From Pampus argenteus (taxonomy: Eukaryota > Chordata > Actinopteri > Scombriformes > Stromateidae), in contig CM072875.1 in assembly GCA_036937835.1 (NCBI GenBank), positions 20,154,501-20,218,500 on the forward strand: a stretch of DNA of 64,000 bases, read 5' to 3'. Below the pieces are notes generated by a model. The model saw nothing but the letters and a program-made list of their open reading frames with translations. It searched no databases and was not told the origin of the DNA. This document shows positions 23,250 through 38,064 of the stretch, in pieces (position 1 is the stretch's first letter; each line of letters starts with the position of its first letter). Made by a program: the position numbers and the translations under genes.

Positions 23250-26200
23250 GCTGTGTGTGTGTGTGTGTAAGCCTCTAGGTCAACAGTAGATTTTATGGCT
23301 ACAAGCAAATAAAAAAAGAAGAAAAAGAAGAAGCATCTCAGCCACTGGAAAAGTTTAGATGTTTTTAAAATATGAAGTTATGACGCAAAGTGATTTTTAT
23401 GGACAACCGACACCAATGACACAAATTATGTCTCAAATTAGGCCATTAGCTGTCACAGCTTAAAATAGACGACATTTGTCTGGTGGTTAAGGGTCATTTC
23501 CCCGTTTGACCGTAAGGCCAGACTGGCTAAACTTATCGTCTTGAGTTAGAAAAGCAAAACAAGTCTCAAGGACACATTTCCCATATCCAAAAGTGATTTA
23601 ATCTTTTATTCTTGCTTTTCAAAATGTTTTTACTTGTTTAAAGAAAGTCTTACAAGTAACTTCAAGTGAAATGACAGTGACATTATCGCATCTCGTGCAT
23701 ATATATATATATATATATACACACTTATATATTCTCCCAAGTTTTCTTGAAATTATGATCTAAGGGCTAAATAATAGATAAAAAAGACTTGTTCAGATCT
23801 TCAAAGTGTTTGAAAAGGAAAAGATAGAATAAGATTATTAAGAGAAGAGATACTTATCACCGACGGGAGTGGCGGCGATAACAGAAAGCCTACAGTGGTC
23901 TTTTTTAAGTGTCTCACATGAGTATATCGTCAACAAATACTAAAACTCATCTAACATTACGTCAGAATGAAGCTCCACAGTTTAATCGTATTATCACATC
24001 AATTATTAACTGTACTAATGATATTAAATAATTTATTTATTTATTTTTATAGTCCATTTCATTTGAATAAGACTAAACAAAATTGCTTGTTTGTTGAGTC
24101 TGGAAATGATTAGTCAAAAATACACTCAACGTTTCAGCATGTCAGATGCCTGTAAAATATGGTGTGTAATTATATTACCATACAGACGTTGCCACTGTGA
24201 TACTGTAACATGGGAATGCACCAGAGGCCATTATTTAACTTCTCCCACTGTTGCTTTTTCAGGAAAAAAGAGGAGGAAAATAGCTTCCCGTGGGTCTGTG
24301 TGGGCTCTGTGACTGACAGGGAGACCCCTGGGAAGCGCTGTTTGGTGGGATTGCTCGCTGGCATTCCCAGCTGCGTTCCCGTCTGAATTCCCATGAGATG
24401 TACCCACAACACACAAAGACACGATGCATAAGTAGGCAACCAAAGTTGGGTTAAAAATGAAGAAAAGAAATGAAGAATCACGTTGTCACGTAAAGATATT
24501 TCTAACAGTCCAACATGTTTCTAAAGCCTCTACCAGTGTTTCCCATCAGAGGTTACGTCTCCCCTTTACTGTGTAGATAAATGCATATTGTAATTTGACC
24601 GTCATATTTCACAATGATATTTAAGATGAAATGTGCACACCTCGACAGGTTTAAAGTGAGAAAACAGACACTTTCCCACAGTTTAAATGAATGTCGCCCC
24701 AGTTCAAACAGGAAAAGCCTCTGTACTTATTGTACATGTTTTCTGTAGCGGCTGGTCAAAGCTCCATTCTGCAGACTTCCTCTATCAAAATGACGAAAGG
24801 CTAATTGCTCCTCCATCTTCTAATTACTCAGCACTTGGCGGCGCCTACATGTATGCCACACTGCTACTTCCTGCCAAAACAGGATACAGAGTCAATTACT
24901 TAATTCTCATCAGGATTTATGGCGAAAAAAAGTGTGAATGCTAGAAATGACTCCAATGCAGTTTCTGAGAAATTTTAAACTAATTCACATTTTAGCATTT
25001 TTTTGGATTATCAGCAAGCTTTCATGTTTTCCAAAAAGTGAATATCTGTCAGGAGAGGTTGGAAAAATACATCCAGATATCTCAGACTGTGCAACATATG
25101 TAGAAGAAAATGGTCACACAAACTGCCAAACTGAGTACACGGTTTGTAGTTAAAGAGCTAAAACCTGCAAAAGCACCTTTGGGCTTTTAAATTCTTGCTG
25201 GAAAGTCACATGGAAACATTCCTGTTTGAAACTTTTACATCATTATGTACTCGCTGAGTGACTTTTATAACCATCGGGCCATTAAAATGTCATAATAGAA
25301 TTTCTAAGTGAACGTTTCTCATTTCTGAAATGCTTTCTTTCTGCAGCCTCGAGGTTTCAATCTAAAAATGAACAACAGAGTAATTACATCTACTTGGTTT
25401 TGGGGCATTATTTTCTTTGATGAATGACATAAATCTTATTTCATCATTTTGTTTTAGTTCCCCCTCTCGTATTGATTAAGAAACCAGCTTTATGATCGGC
25501 ACGTATAGCCTCTCACACACAACTTTCTGTGTCATTAAGTCTGATTTTTGTTGACGTTTGTCTCGGTTTTTGGCATTTCCCTGGTTTGGAAGTTCACTGT
25601 GGCTTTCCTCCAGAGGCCTGCTCTGGATAGCGAGACCCTTCAACGCTCTCTGGAGGGATCTTTTGTCTTTCAGTTTCCTCTGCCCTGACTTCGACAACAC
25701 ACCTACCAAATGTGTTCTCCAGATGCACGCTGCCGAGCTCTTCCTGGTGGCGTCAAAGAGATGCTGAAGACAAACGGCAGGGCGTCTATAAATACCTGAA
25801 GTCAGGAGGGGAAGGAAGCCTTTCCTGGGCTTACATCATGGGTTTCAATAACAAGTCAACTTACTCGTAAATCTGCTCCTATTCACCGTGTTCGAGCCAC
25901 ATTCACAATCTAACTTGAACTCTACTTTTTATTTTATTTTCAGTTGCTTTTAGAGTTCAAGTTTTAGATCAAATTTCAGTATTTCTTTCAATCTTTACTT
26001 AAAATAAAATACGGTTTTACAGATATGGAGATTTTTCCATTTCACTGCACAGATCCAGCATGATGATGAAATGAGTCATTACACTGCAAAATATGATTAC
26101 AGATCATAAAGCCAGATAATAAGCTCGCTGTCTGCCGCCATCTACACTGCCACCGGGTGACATCACCCTGACAACATTATGAATAGTAACCTGAAAATAG

Positions 26201-29200
26201 CATCAATAAAATATAAATGTCTTTAAATGAATAATAGAGGTGTTTGCAGTGGAAGAAGCAGGCATGCAGGAATTAACTAAGTCATAATTTTCTTCTCAAA
26301 TAAGATGAATGGAAAGCCGTAAGGCAGAGCTGGCCACGCGCCGCACTTAATCAAATAAAATGGAAAGTTCTCTTCACAAAATCCACCAGTCATAACTCAA
26401 AGCGGCTCAGCGGCACATACATCACTGTGGCAGGGCGACGGTCCACTTCAGAACAACACTTTACTTGAACAACAGAAGGAGTATGTCCACACGCAGCCTC
26501 GGGACGGAGGAGCGAGCATGTGACCAAGAGGTCGCTGGTGTGAGTCTCATGACTGAAACTGAGCGAGGAGCGACGCCACCTCCTGCTGTATCTACAGTCA
26601 GTATACGTACGAGGTCAACAGCTGGAGTCCTGTTCAGAGAAGACACACACGTTTGTTTTGTTTGCTTTTACTGTTATTTATGCGGTTATTGTAATCAAAA
26701 GTAGATAGAGGAACACGTTTTGGTAGGTTTTGGTTTTCATTTCAGGCTTTGAGACAATAAAATCAAAGGGAATTTGACAGCTTAGGTAGCTTGAGATGAT
26801 GTGAATTTAAATTTATCTTATCAGTCATGAAGGTTTGGTTTTATGGTCGGTAAGAAATACATTCATGACGCAGGTAAATTAAGACTTATGGTATAGTTTA
26901 TTATTTAAAACCCTACACAGCACATTTTCTTGCTGTAAACTGCATTAATTCACTGTGCAGCTACCTGGAGGAATATTTTAACTTAAATAAAAAATGGTAC
27001 ATTACTAGGAGTAGAGTAGACAGGTCAATTATTCATCTGACAGCACAGATGAGTTCATAACGCAAATAAATAAGATTAGGTGCTACTTTGCTATCCAGTC
27101 CACTAGTATGATATATATACAGTATGTACAGGTAACTGCATGAGCTCCAAATTGGCCGCAATCACCTGAATTTACAGGATTTTTACAACAAAAACGTATG
27201 AAGAAATAAGACTATTAATCTATTCATTAAAGCGTTTCCTCTAAAATAAATATTGACAGATTCCAATCAAACTTCGTCTCCGTCGTCGTGCGTTAGATTT
27301 GCTAGTTAGATCAACATGATGTCACTTGTACAAGGCACATTTGATCATTTAAATCACATTGGAGAATTAATTCAGTATATTTTAGGTGTACTGAATAACC
27401 TTTAGGTAAATTCAAGTTCTCTGCATATCATATTAACCCAATAACCCCTATTAAAACAGTGTCATTATATCATTATATCCCACAGGGCTCAGCTGTGGCC
27501 CAGTAGCTAAAAGAAGTCCCCAGACAGACAATAGAGAGGCACTATTACTAACGTAGCACCGGGGCTGGTTTCCTGTCTACTTCCTGTTTCAACCACCACA
27601 GGAAGAAAGTGAGGGTCTGTTCTTACTGCGAGAGGCATTGTGAGTCTTCCTCTATGAGTTCCTGTCATTCACAATGGGACACCAGCCACACCTTAATACC
27701 CAGTTCATCTGAGGGATTATTGAAAATGTCTGCAAAGAAAATCTGGATTTTTTTTTTTGTACAGGTTTAGAGAGCAAAGTTGGGACTGAATAATGACTCA
27801 TAAAAGCAGTTTGTTGGATACAGTTTCATCCTGTCATGTGTGATGTTTTCTGATTCAGTTCCACGATGGACTGCAGGCGTCTTCAGGTGTGTTCAGAAAG
27901 ACAGGAAAAAACAGCTGCATGTAAGCATTAGTCAGACTTTGTTCACGGGTGCCAAATATGTTCAATTTATCTTTAGATTGTTTAACTGTCAACAGTCTCC
28001 CCTACAAAGCTGGGATACTGTTCAGATGAGAAAGCTCAACTGTGCTGGAGAGGCAGGTTTTTAATAAATAATGCACGTTGTGTGTTTGTTTGTTTTTTTC
28101 ATCCTGTGCAGAGAAGTGGTACAAATGAGTGAACCAGATGGGAGCAAGATCTCAACACCGAGCGAAGAAGCATTCGTTCGTTTTGAGATCAGACTTGAAA
28201 ATGAGACGTCATTTCTGTAACTGTAACATAAGCAAACATTACTGACCTGTATCCACTCTCTGGCAGAGTCATCGGAGGGCGTCCAGCCGTTCTCGTGGTA
28301 GTTGAGGCGCGAGCGTTCATGGGACCAGTTGGAGTTGTACTGGGTGGAGGCGCTGATCTGATCCGAGGTAATTTCCCCAGACTCCATGCCCAGTGGCTCC
28401 ATACAAAGAAAACCTGTCAGATGTAGAAAAGACACATTAACAACATTAACACATGACCAACTTCATCCAATCACTGTGAAGCAATCAAGTAAAGATATGG
28501 ACAGCGGATGTGTCTTTTTTTTTACACATCTCAGAGAAATTAAGTTGAAGTCCAAAATATCGACAAGTAATGGAAGTCATCATCAGGTGACTGATGTGGA
28601 TCATCAACTCTGTAACTCCCCCTGCACATGAAGTGACATTGAAGTGACGCCCAGACGTTGTAAAGTGTGTGTCTCTGCTCCCTGCTGGGCAGTCAGTCAA
28701 GGGTGTCACTTACAACACTGTTAGAGGTTGTTTGTTTGTCAGAGTGTGTTCGTCAACAAACAACTAAACACAAACACAAGCACAGGAATTCATACACTCA
28801 TCTGTATGTGTATAAATATAGAAATACACAATGACACTTGTTGCTCCTGCTGACTCAGTTTTTGGGGTTTTTTTTATATTTAAGTGAAGGATACATGCAC
28901 TGCTCTGTGGTTTGAGATCATTTTATAATACTTTTGGTCTTACGAAAGCATTTGAAAACAGTATTTCGACAGTAACTACACTCAGATGGGGCAGTGTTCA
29001 CTCTGTAACAGCAGGGGAGTCTGGGGAAGGAAGAGGGAGGGAGGGAGGACAAAGAGGAAACGTGTGTGTGTGTGTGTGTCTGCTGTCTGGAGACACAGGG
29101 TCTGCCAGATTGACACAAACACAATACATCATTCCAAGTTTCACAAAAAAATTTGGGAGAAAGTTTGCTTGCGACATCACCAAAAGGCCACAGAAAGCTG

Positions 29201-32200
29201 TGCTCATCAATATTTGTTAACTTGACATTTTTCAGGCCCAAATTTTCTATTTCAGACTTGAAAATGTTCTGAAACTGCAGTTAGACATTGAATATCAGCC
29301 ATCGGTTTACCCCTAAAAAGAAAATCTAAAATTCTCTTTCGCTGTTTTTCTTCTGCCCCCATCGTCTTTTTTCTCATTTTTCTCTTTTCTCATTTCTATT
29401 CATGAGCCAACCTCTCCCGTCTCCCTCACAGCAGGCTTGAGGGACAGACTTCAACTCCATCCCTCCACCTATCCATCCAAAAATGAAAGACAGGACATAA
29501 ACTGACGCCCTGCCGATGGTTTTAGATGATCAAAGGCCCGGCTGGAGGCCATTTCTCGAGTTGATGGAGCGAGAGAAAACCGTAAATTCACCACAGGAGG
29601 GTTTTGATATCAGAGAGATAACAGAGTGAATCCTGTGTGGCTGGTAGCAAAGACTGAAAGGAGTCAAGAGGCTAAAGAATAAAAAAAATCAGTCTAAACA
29701 GAAGAAAGAAAGACGTTTATAACATCAGATTATATGTAAAAATTAGAAAAATTTGATTTAGATACAGATACAGACCCAAAACAACAAATACATTCACAGT
29801 CAATAAATTTTAATTTAAAACAGTAACACGCAGTCAATATAACGTTAATTTCTCCCAAAGCGCTCGTGGAAATCACTGCGGGAGCTTGTGTGAACTCACC
29901 TCTGTAACACACTCACATTCCTGAACGGGGTGACTGAGGTCGAGGTTACGAGAGTGCAAGAACCATACGGGCCGAAATAACTTCAAATCTCTACAGACAA
30001 GCAAGTTCAGACCGATGCAGACAAATGGTTTGTTTTAAAAACAGCACGTGGACGCGAGCGGGATCTATAAGGTATGAGCTCGAGAAGAAACTCTTCATAA
30101 CATCCTGTCAAAGCGGACGGATGTGTTGTTCAACAAGGACAAGATAAGAGATGAAATAAACTTGTCGGGGGTAACGCATACTCCAGACGCTGTAGCAACT
30201 AGACACGATCAGCAAATTCATGCAAAACAACTATAAGAATCTATTTATTGAGCTAAAAATGCAAAACATTCTCTAGTTTCAGCCTCTTAAATGTGAGGAA
30301 ATGCTTATTTTCTTTGCTTTTACGTGATTTTAAATATAATATCTTTGGTTTTTGGAGGGTTGAGAGACAAAGAAATAACCAGGAAATGTACCAAATGTTA
30401 TCTCTAACCACCAAATCACATCCCCACCCTCAACTGTTCATCACTAATCCAGCTGCTCACCCTCATCTGTGTGTCCCAGGGGCAGGTTCCTCTCACGGAT
30501 GGTGTAGTTGGCGGAGAATCCCTCTTTGGCGATGGCGTTGTCAGTGATGATGGTCATGGACAAGATGCCGGTGTATGAGATCACACGGCCCGGGGAGGTC
30601 TGGCCACAGTACCGGCCGATGTGGGGACCCACTGGAAAAGAAACGGGGAGAAAGGTGATTCAAGAGGGAAGGAGGATGGAAACGAGGAAGGAGGAGAGGG
30701 AAAGAGAGAAGGTGTGAAGGACAGACGAAGCCAGAAGGAGTGAGAGTAAAAGAAGGTGAAGCGGTGGAGAGAAATGGTTGTGATAAAAGAGAGAAAATGA
30801 GTGAGAGCAGCTTCATCGCTCATCAACCGCAGACAGCTTTTATTATTCACTTTGTCCTTTGCTGCCCTCAGTATCTTTGTTTCGTGACTTGAAGCAAAAC
30901 ACAAACATTTGAGACTTGTTTTTTTTATTTTAAGTCGGTTATATCTTCACAGAAGTTCAAAAATGTCCAATTTAGATTAAAATTAAAAAGAAAAACTTGT
31001 CAGTTTGTGTAAAGCCATCAGAGAAACATAGCGAGCAGCGGATCTCCTGTCAACTCTAATCTCACCTCTAATGAGTGACGGGACACCTTTCAGACAGGAA
31101 TAAAGGCGAGACGGCAGGTAGCAGAAACACTCTCCACGACATATTGACACTTATTATCTATATGCTATATATAAACTGTATATATAAGATCATATCAGGT
31201 CGGGAAAAGGAACAACCGTTAAAGATGCAACTCTAGACTACAACAAAGCTATAATATTACAGCTGGAAGATGATTAGTTCTCAGATTATCAACAAAAAAA
31301 ACAATGAATGTAACTTAAATTTCCAGTTTTCCATCATTTTTTGTTGATATTAAGAGTTTGTGCTCCTAAATACACTTGTTATGTATGAAAATCTATAATT
31401 ATGCAAAACAAAAAACATGCATGGTTTTCTACCTCTCCCTTTACTTCCTGTCATCCCTCTGCTTTAAAATAAATAAATAAATAAATAAAATGCCTGAAAT
31501 AAAGATTTTGGTTCATGTCGTGCAAATCTGGCAGACAGATTCATCCCGTCTTTGTTGTTTTTTACCGTATAGTGGACGGATTATTTTTGATCCAGATGGA
31601 AATACTTTTAAAAAGTTGTTTATGTGTTTGATAAAAACAGATGTTCATCGCTCTGAGACTTGAATATAAAGATAAGATGAGAGGCCCAAACTGAGGCTAA
31701 CCATGATTCTTATATATACGCAGCACACGGCGACAGACTGTCTCGTGTCTAAACGTCTCGAGTGCCTGCAGTTTGCTGGACGTTTCATCCTGTTCTTATC
31801 TGTGAGAAACAATGCCAGACTTTTGGTGCCTCCTGTTTGGTGAAGATAATGTATCTGCAGCCTCTCAAGGACTCAATGAACGAACGTTCAGTCCAGAATA
31901 AAATCATACAAGAATGAAAAAAATGACACTTTTCTAACAAATTTCCTTCACCTTTTATAGGCAAAATAACTAAAAGCATTCAGAGCTGCACAACCAAGAT
32001 TAAAAAAATAGCTTGAAGCTTCATTATTGACCTTGAAAAAAAGCATTTTGACAAGATCAACTTTCCTGTTTTTCCTTCATCATAAGCATTGAAGGCCATG
32101 AGATGTGGGTGAAAGCTGCAGAAAAAACTAATACGTTGACTTTTCTTTTCAAGATGTTCAGAATTTTCTGATATGTATAAAACCATTTTTGGTTAAAAAA

Positions 32201-32551
32201 AAAAATCTATAATAAATTATTCTTCTTAACAATAAATATAATTGTTAAAAAAAAAGAAAAAGGTATTTATAGATTTTATAAGTCGGATTCAATATCAACA
32301 CAAGTATCATCCTCAGGAAATGAACTTCATTCTCCTTTTGAAGAACAGATTTGTTGCTCTCAAAGAAAACAGCAGTGCATGATGGGAATGTTTTTGTGTT
32401 GGTGTTAACACTGCGGATGCGTTTTGAAGAGATGAAAAACTACATCCTGGTCTTCACCCTGCTGCAGAGATGCTTTGTTATCTACACTGACACACATGTT
32501 CACTTAGCAAACACAGGAGCACAGAGCTTTAGCATAACACACCAGTACATG

Positions 32552-32588
<37 letters not shown>

Positions 32589-34843
32589 ATCTTTTGACAG
32601 GAGGAGCCCTGGCTTGTTATGTATGCTGGCACTGCTTTAAAGTGTGTGTCACTGTCTGTATACCTGTGCCAGTCTTTGTGTCCCTCATATTCCCAAACCA
32701 GTCTCCTCCCTGGCAATAATCAGGCAAAGCTTTGGGCACAGCATCGAGTATTGTGGGCATCCTGGCAACCTCGGCAGGCCTGTCTAAGGTATGCAGCTCC
32801 CGCTATTATCTGCACGCTGTACGGCTAATTAGGCAACAATGGAAGCTGAGAAACGGCGTCCAGACGAGGGGAGGGGTGGAGCAGGTTGCGTCTATCGTCA
32901 TTCATGTGTTCAGAGACAATTTTCCAAATGTGGAAACAATGATCTGTGAACCAAACACTTGCTTAAAGGCGTCTCTCTGTTATTTACGTAGCCTTTTTTA
33001 TTGTCGTGACAGAAATTATTCCTTTTTCCCCATTTAGATTTGGCTCTGGTGTTAAAGGCCAAGCACAGCTGAGGTGGACAGCATGGACACGTTATTCATC
33101 CAGCCAATCAGGACAAAGAATTTCCGTGCCCTCTTGTGCCAAATTCCTGAAACAGCCGGTGAATCCTTTTGTAGACGACGGATGCTCACTACAGGATGCC
33201 CGTTACTTCAGTGATATGATATTTTCAAAGTGATGCATGCATCCTGTTTAAGGATTTATCTTTTCATTGTAGACGTAAACACAAGATTTTTAAAAGGTCT
33301 CTGGCTTTCCCTACTTCGTCCTACATCTTCCTCTCGTCTGTCACACTATTTTTCCACCTCCATTGCTCAATCCGAGCTCGTCACACCTGCAGGGAAGCCA
33401 TCCATCCTCTGGTGCCCTCCCTCCTCTTCTCCTTCACCTCCACATGTCTCTGTCTTTATCTCTGTCTGTTTTCTGTCAACATCTGCAGGGGGAAGCCGAG
33501 CTCTTCTCATCCTTCTCTCCTCTCCGCTACCTCACAGCATCACATATTTATCCCTCTGCACCTCCACCATCTTCCTCCTCATCTTCTCCTACATCTACCT
33601 CTGCATCCCATTTTTTTTCACCTGTGGAGCAGCATTTTGGTTTTTAGCCACAATCTCAACTCAACTATTTTATGGATTTCCATCAAATTCGGTTCAGATA
33701 TTCAAACATTTCAGTTTGTGCCCAAATATCTGCAAAGGTTATCGTGGTAAACATATCTAGTTAGCATCAATAAGTAGCTTTGCCATAGTGAGCATGCTAA
33801 CAAGCTAAGGTTAGCATTTAGCTCACAATTCCCTAAATACAGCCTCACAGTGCCGCTAGCAGGGCAATTCTTTGCACCTTTACCTTTTTTCCATCTGACA
33901 CGTTCTTTCAGATGATCTTTCTCTGATCTTTCTTTAGGCTTTGAATAGAAACATTTGTTTTTCCATCCCACCCTTCACCCACCACTGGTTTCTCTCTCCT
34001 CCTCCTCACCTGCAGGGAAGCCGTCCCAGATCTCCAGCCAGTCATATCGACAGAGGGCTCCCGGTGGCGGCGAGGTGTCGGGCTCCATGTCGAAGCTGTC
34101 AAACTCCACTACGATCTCCGACATCTGGGGGGCGAATATCATAAAGGTGCAGTCCAGGTTGTTGGGGTACTTTTCGGGGAAGCCTGGCGTCTTGATGACA
34201 CCCCTGGGTGCCGTGAAGTTCCTGGAACATTCTGGACCTGCGAGGAGAAGATACGAAGACGTTTTTAAAGTGTCAAAGCGTGTTTGGACAAAGCAACTAA
34301 TTGTCGCTTGGATAGAGGAGTGAAGTCTGAGGTCAGAGGGCAGAAAGGGGTCATAACATGATCACACATAGCTGTCACTTTGATTATGACTTGTAATCGT
34401 TTTTGCATTTGTTTTTCTTATTACAAAATGAGTTGTTTGTAAAAGGTTTTTGACCTTGTTTGTCTTTTCTGCTGCAAAAATAAGGATACGAATGCACAGA
34501 TAAACTGAAATGCCTTCAGTTTCTGACCTTTATGTGTGTCTGAAACATTTTTACAGCTTTTCCCAGGTTTTAAAGAAATACATGATACTGCATCTTAAGT
34601 CCAGATAAAAATCCAGTTAATGCTGCTACATTACCAAAATAGTTAGAAACAAGTTAAACAGTCTCGGAGTAGTTTGTGAAGCTCGTTAAGATGCTCTAAA
34701 AACACAAACTCTGTTTTATTGACACGTCTTCACCGTCCAATCAGCTGAACTCTGCTGTGATTGGTTCCCTCCGCTGTCGGAGCCGTCTGTGTCTATGTTG
34801 TGACTGAGGTGTTGGAGTGGTATTTATTGACTGTAACAGTGTT

Positions 34844-34903
<60 letters not shown>

Positions 34904-37900
34904 AAAAGGACCCTTTGTATGCTGTGTACTGTCAAATATCCGCTTTATTACTTTATCCATCTCTTTCAATCTCATCTGAAGGTCTCTGTCTTTCTGATGA
35001 TATGATAATGTAATATTTTTATTCCTTCCATTATGTGTTTTTCAGTCTCTACAAGCTTTATCTTTTGTTTCTAGACTATCAGGAAGATAAACATTAGATA
35101 TACATTGATGATATTAACTATATATTTTGTTTTTGCACATATATTTGCTAAATATAAGAGGATTTTGCAAAAGAGACTCTGTAAATGTTCCTGTACATTT
35201 GCACTTGTCTTCTACGTCACACAAAGCAGAATTGCATCTAATATATTTGCAATAAATCCTCCTGTTAGACATCACATACTCCTCTAGGGCTGAAAGGGTT
35301 TGGGTTAGTCTTTTCAACTCACAGAAGAAAAGAAAATAATTACATTTTCACTCAGCAAAAACAACATGTGACACAAAAGTCTCCGGGTGAAAGTGCAGAC
35401 GGCGTCGCTGGCTGACACAGCAGACGCTTCGTCATTGTTGTCTTTGTACACAAGCTGTTTTGTCCACAGTCACATTCACGCCGCTCATGAAAAATGTCTG
35501 CGTCGGCTCGCATCAGTCAGCTCTGCCGGCAGTTCACACCTCGGATGTCGTACAATGACATGAGCGAGGAAGAAGACGACACGAGGCACGGACGAGGGTC
35601 AAGCATCCCTCGGAGGCATGAACGGTGTGTGTGTGTGTGTGTGTGTGTAGGGGTGAGGAAGGTTCTCATGTTGCCAGGCCAGATGTGACCTGCATGTTAT
35701 CTGAGCATGCCTGTAAACACGAATTGCCACACACACACACACACACACACACACCAGTGGACCCCTTGCTGTTGACACAGGTGGTGTCATTAAAAGGGCG
35801 ACATGATGAATGATGTGGTAGGATGAGCAGTGAGGGATGGGCTGGCACACCTTCAAGTGTCTGTATGTGTGTGTCTGTGTTTGTCTGTGTGTGTGTGTGT
35901 GAGTGAGTGTGTGTGTGTGTGTGAGTGAGAGAGAGAAATGTGCAGATGGGCTGAGTAAATCTCTTGCATGAGAAATCTATGTCATCTATTAAAGGTAAGA
36001 AATTAATCAGCTCGGGGCAAAAATATCCTTAAAAGTTCATACAATTTCTAGCAAATAAAAACAAATATATCACTTTTTTGTTATTGTTGTTGTTGTTGTT
36101 GTCGTCATGCGTTGATGTACTGAGCCTCAGGAGCCACCGTAGCTTGTATCTTGATGATTTATTTTAGAGCATTGTGGATGAGTGAGCAGCTTTTGATCAG
36201 ACAAGCAAGTCAACATCTACCAAGAGGAATAAAACGCTGACTCCTCACAAACCGCTGCATCAACAAAAGATAAAACAAACAATCTCATAAGCTCGAACAC
36301 ACCTACACCTACAGACGCCTACACCTGCTTCATGTCAGTGCAGTGCTTCTATGGGAAATAACACAAAAATGTACTGTACTATAGATATAAACGAAATGCA
36401 TCCTTCTTCCATTGCCTGTACTTTATTTCCCATACTAGTACTTTACTATAGTATTTCCATTTCATGCCACTTTACACTTCTTCTCCTCTAATTCTGAGAA
36501 ATAAAGTGGAATACTATCTAAACAGTACACCAAAAACAATGAAATGTTACTTATAATGCATCAGCAATATTAATATAATCCACTGTTTAATGTTTTCACA
36601 GTTTAAATGTCTTAAAAAAATGACTAAATTACTTCATAGAAGATCAAATCACATATAAAAAAACAGTTTTCTCTGTGTGTAAGTGTGTGTTTGTTAAAAG
36701 GTTGCGTATATCATCTCTTGTTATTGTGTTATTTCATCATCAAACAACACAGTACATGGCTTCTATCTCTCATTGGCTCATCCTGCATCCATCCATCATC
36801 TTTATTTAATTTTTTTTTTTTTAAACCACCTTACACCACAGAGTCATGTGTCTCTGGTTTGGAAACCTGCAATAAAACGAGAGAGCAAATATAGGTTCAG
36901 GACACTGAACAGGGCTCACTTGCTATCATTTATAAATGATATGTATGCTGTGGCCAGAAGAGGGTGGAGTTATGGTTATGGTCACGGTTATGGTTATGAG
37001 AAGCGGCCCAACAACACTCATTGGTCCAGAGATCTCTCCAGTATTACCAAGTGCTTATTTTTAAATCTTTAAAGCTAAACAAATCCCATCATCTGGATGA
37101 AGGCGACTTATTTTCGTGGTGGCGTTTTGGTTTTTGTCATCAAAATGACAGAAATGAAAAAAAAAAGATGGACGGGAGGGAGCAGAGGTGAAAAAATGAG
37201 AGATAAAGAGACAGAAATCACGCAGATTTGACACAATCTGTTTGTCAGTCGCTTCCAGTATGATTCATATAGAGAAATAGTATGAACATGTTCTGATCCG
37301 TTACAAGTGTTTTATTGTATTAGTTTGTGTGGCTTCCATGTTCAAACCTGCAGGGCGGTTTGTGCTCTACCTCACAAGACGTGACTGTAGGCAGCGGAAA
37401 AAAAAAAGCAAAAAAAATGATCAAATACATCCGTACATGTTCGAGACGGAATCTGATCGGAAATACGTTGAGTTTTCTCTCTCAAGCTCTGAGGAAGAAT
37501 AAAATCAGTGCTGGAAGACTGTCTCTTCGTTTGCAGTTGTTCGTTACCAACTGTTTGATTGTTTTGTCATGAGTGCAAACTTATGATATAAATATGATAT
37601 CGAAAACTACGTAATTGTTGTCAAATTTAAAACATTATTAGAGACAAAGAGAGCGTGAAGCCTGTTTGTAACCAGAGCAGCGGCTCCATTTAGCTGCTCT
37701 GACTGTAATGGATTTTAAATGTGGTGAGAAGGAAGGCAGCAACATGGCAGGGGGATTACCTGAGTGAGTACAAGTGCTGTTTTTAACTTGAGGGTAGAGG
37801 ACCCATATTGAGGCCAACACATACCGCTGCAACCCCCTCCCCACCCACCCACACACACACACACACATCCACCCACACACACATGCTGTCCTAGTTTCGG

Positions 37901-38016
37901 AGCCCCTCTTCTATGCCAGAGCATCCATCTCATCTGCAGGTCACCCCTGTTGCCTCCAAGGACAAACAGCCCATTAGCTAAATGAGCCTGGGGTCCCATG
38001 CACCTGTCTGCTGCAT

Positions 38017-38064
<48 letters not shown>

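Larger units (their letters stand above)
30632..34009 (-). other. nrp1: nrp1 intron 4 (3.4 kb)
   Basis: It holds (AAAT)n and (CA)n tracts, a C/T-rich stretch at about 33300-33620 on the plus strand and the family B repeat. No gene is seen. Confidence 0.8.

Noticed and set aside
33230..33760. 176-codon plus-strand ORF with hydrophobic stretches
   Set aside because: It comes from a C/T-rich low-complexity intron region (Ser, Leu, Phe, Pro) and ends in a family B repeat.
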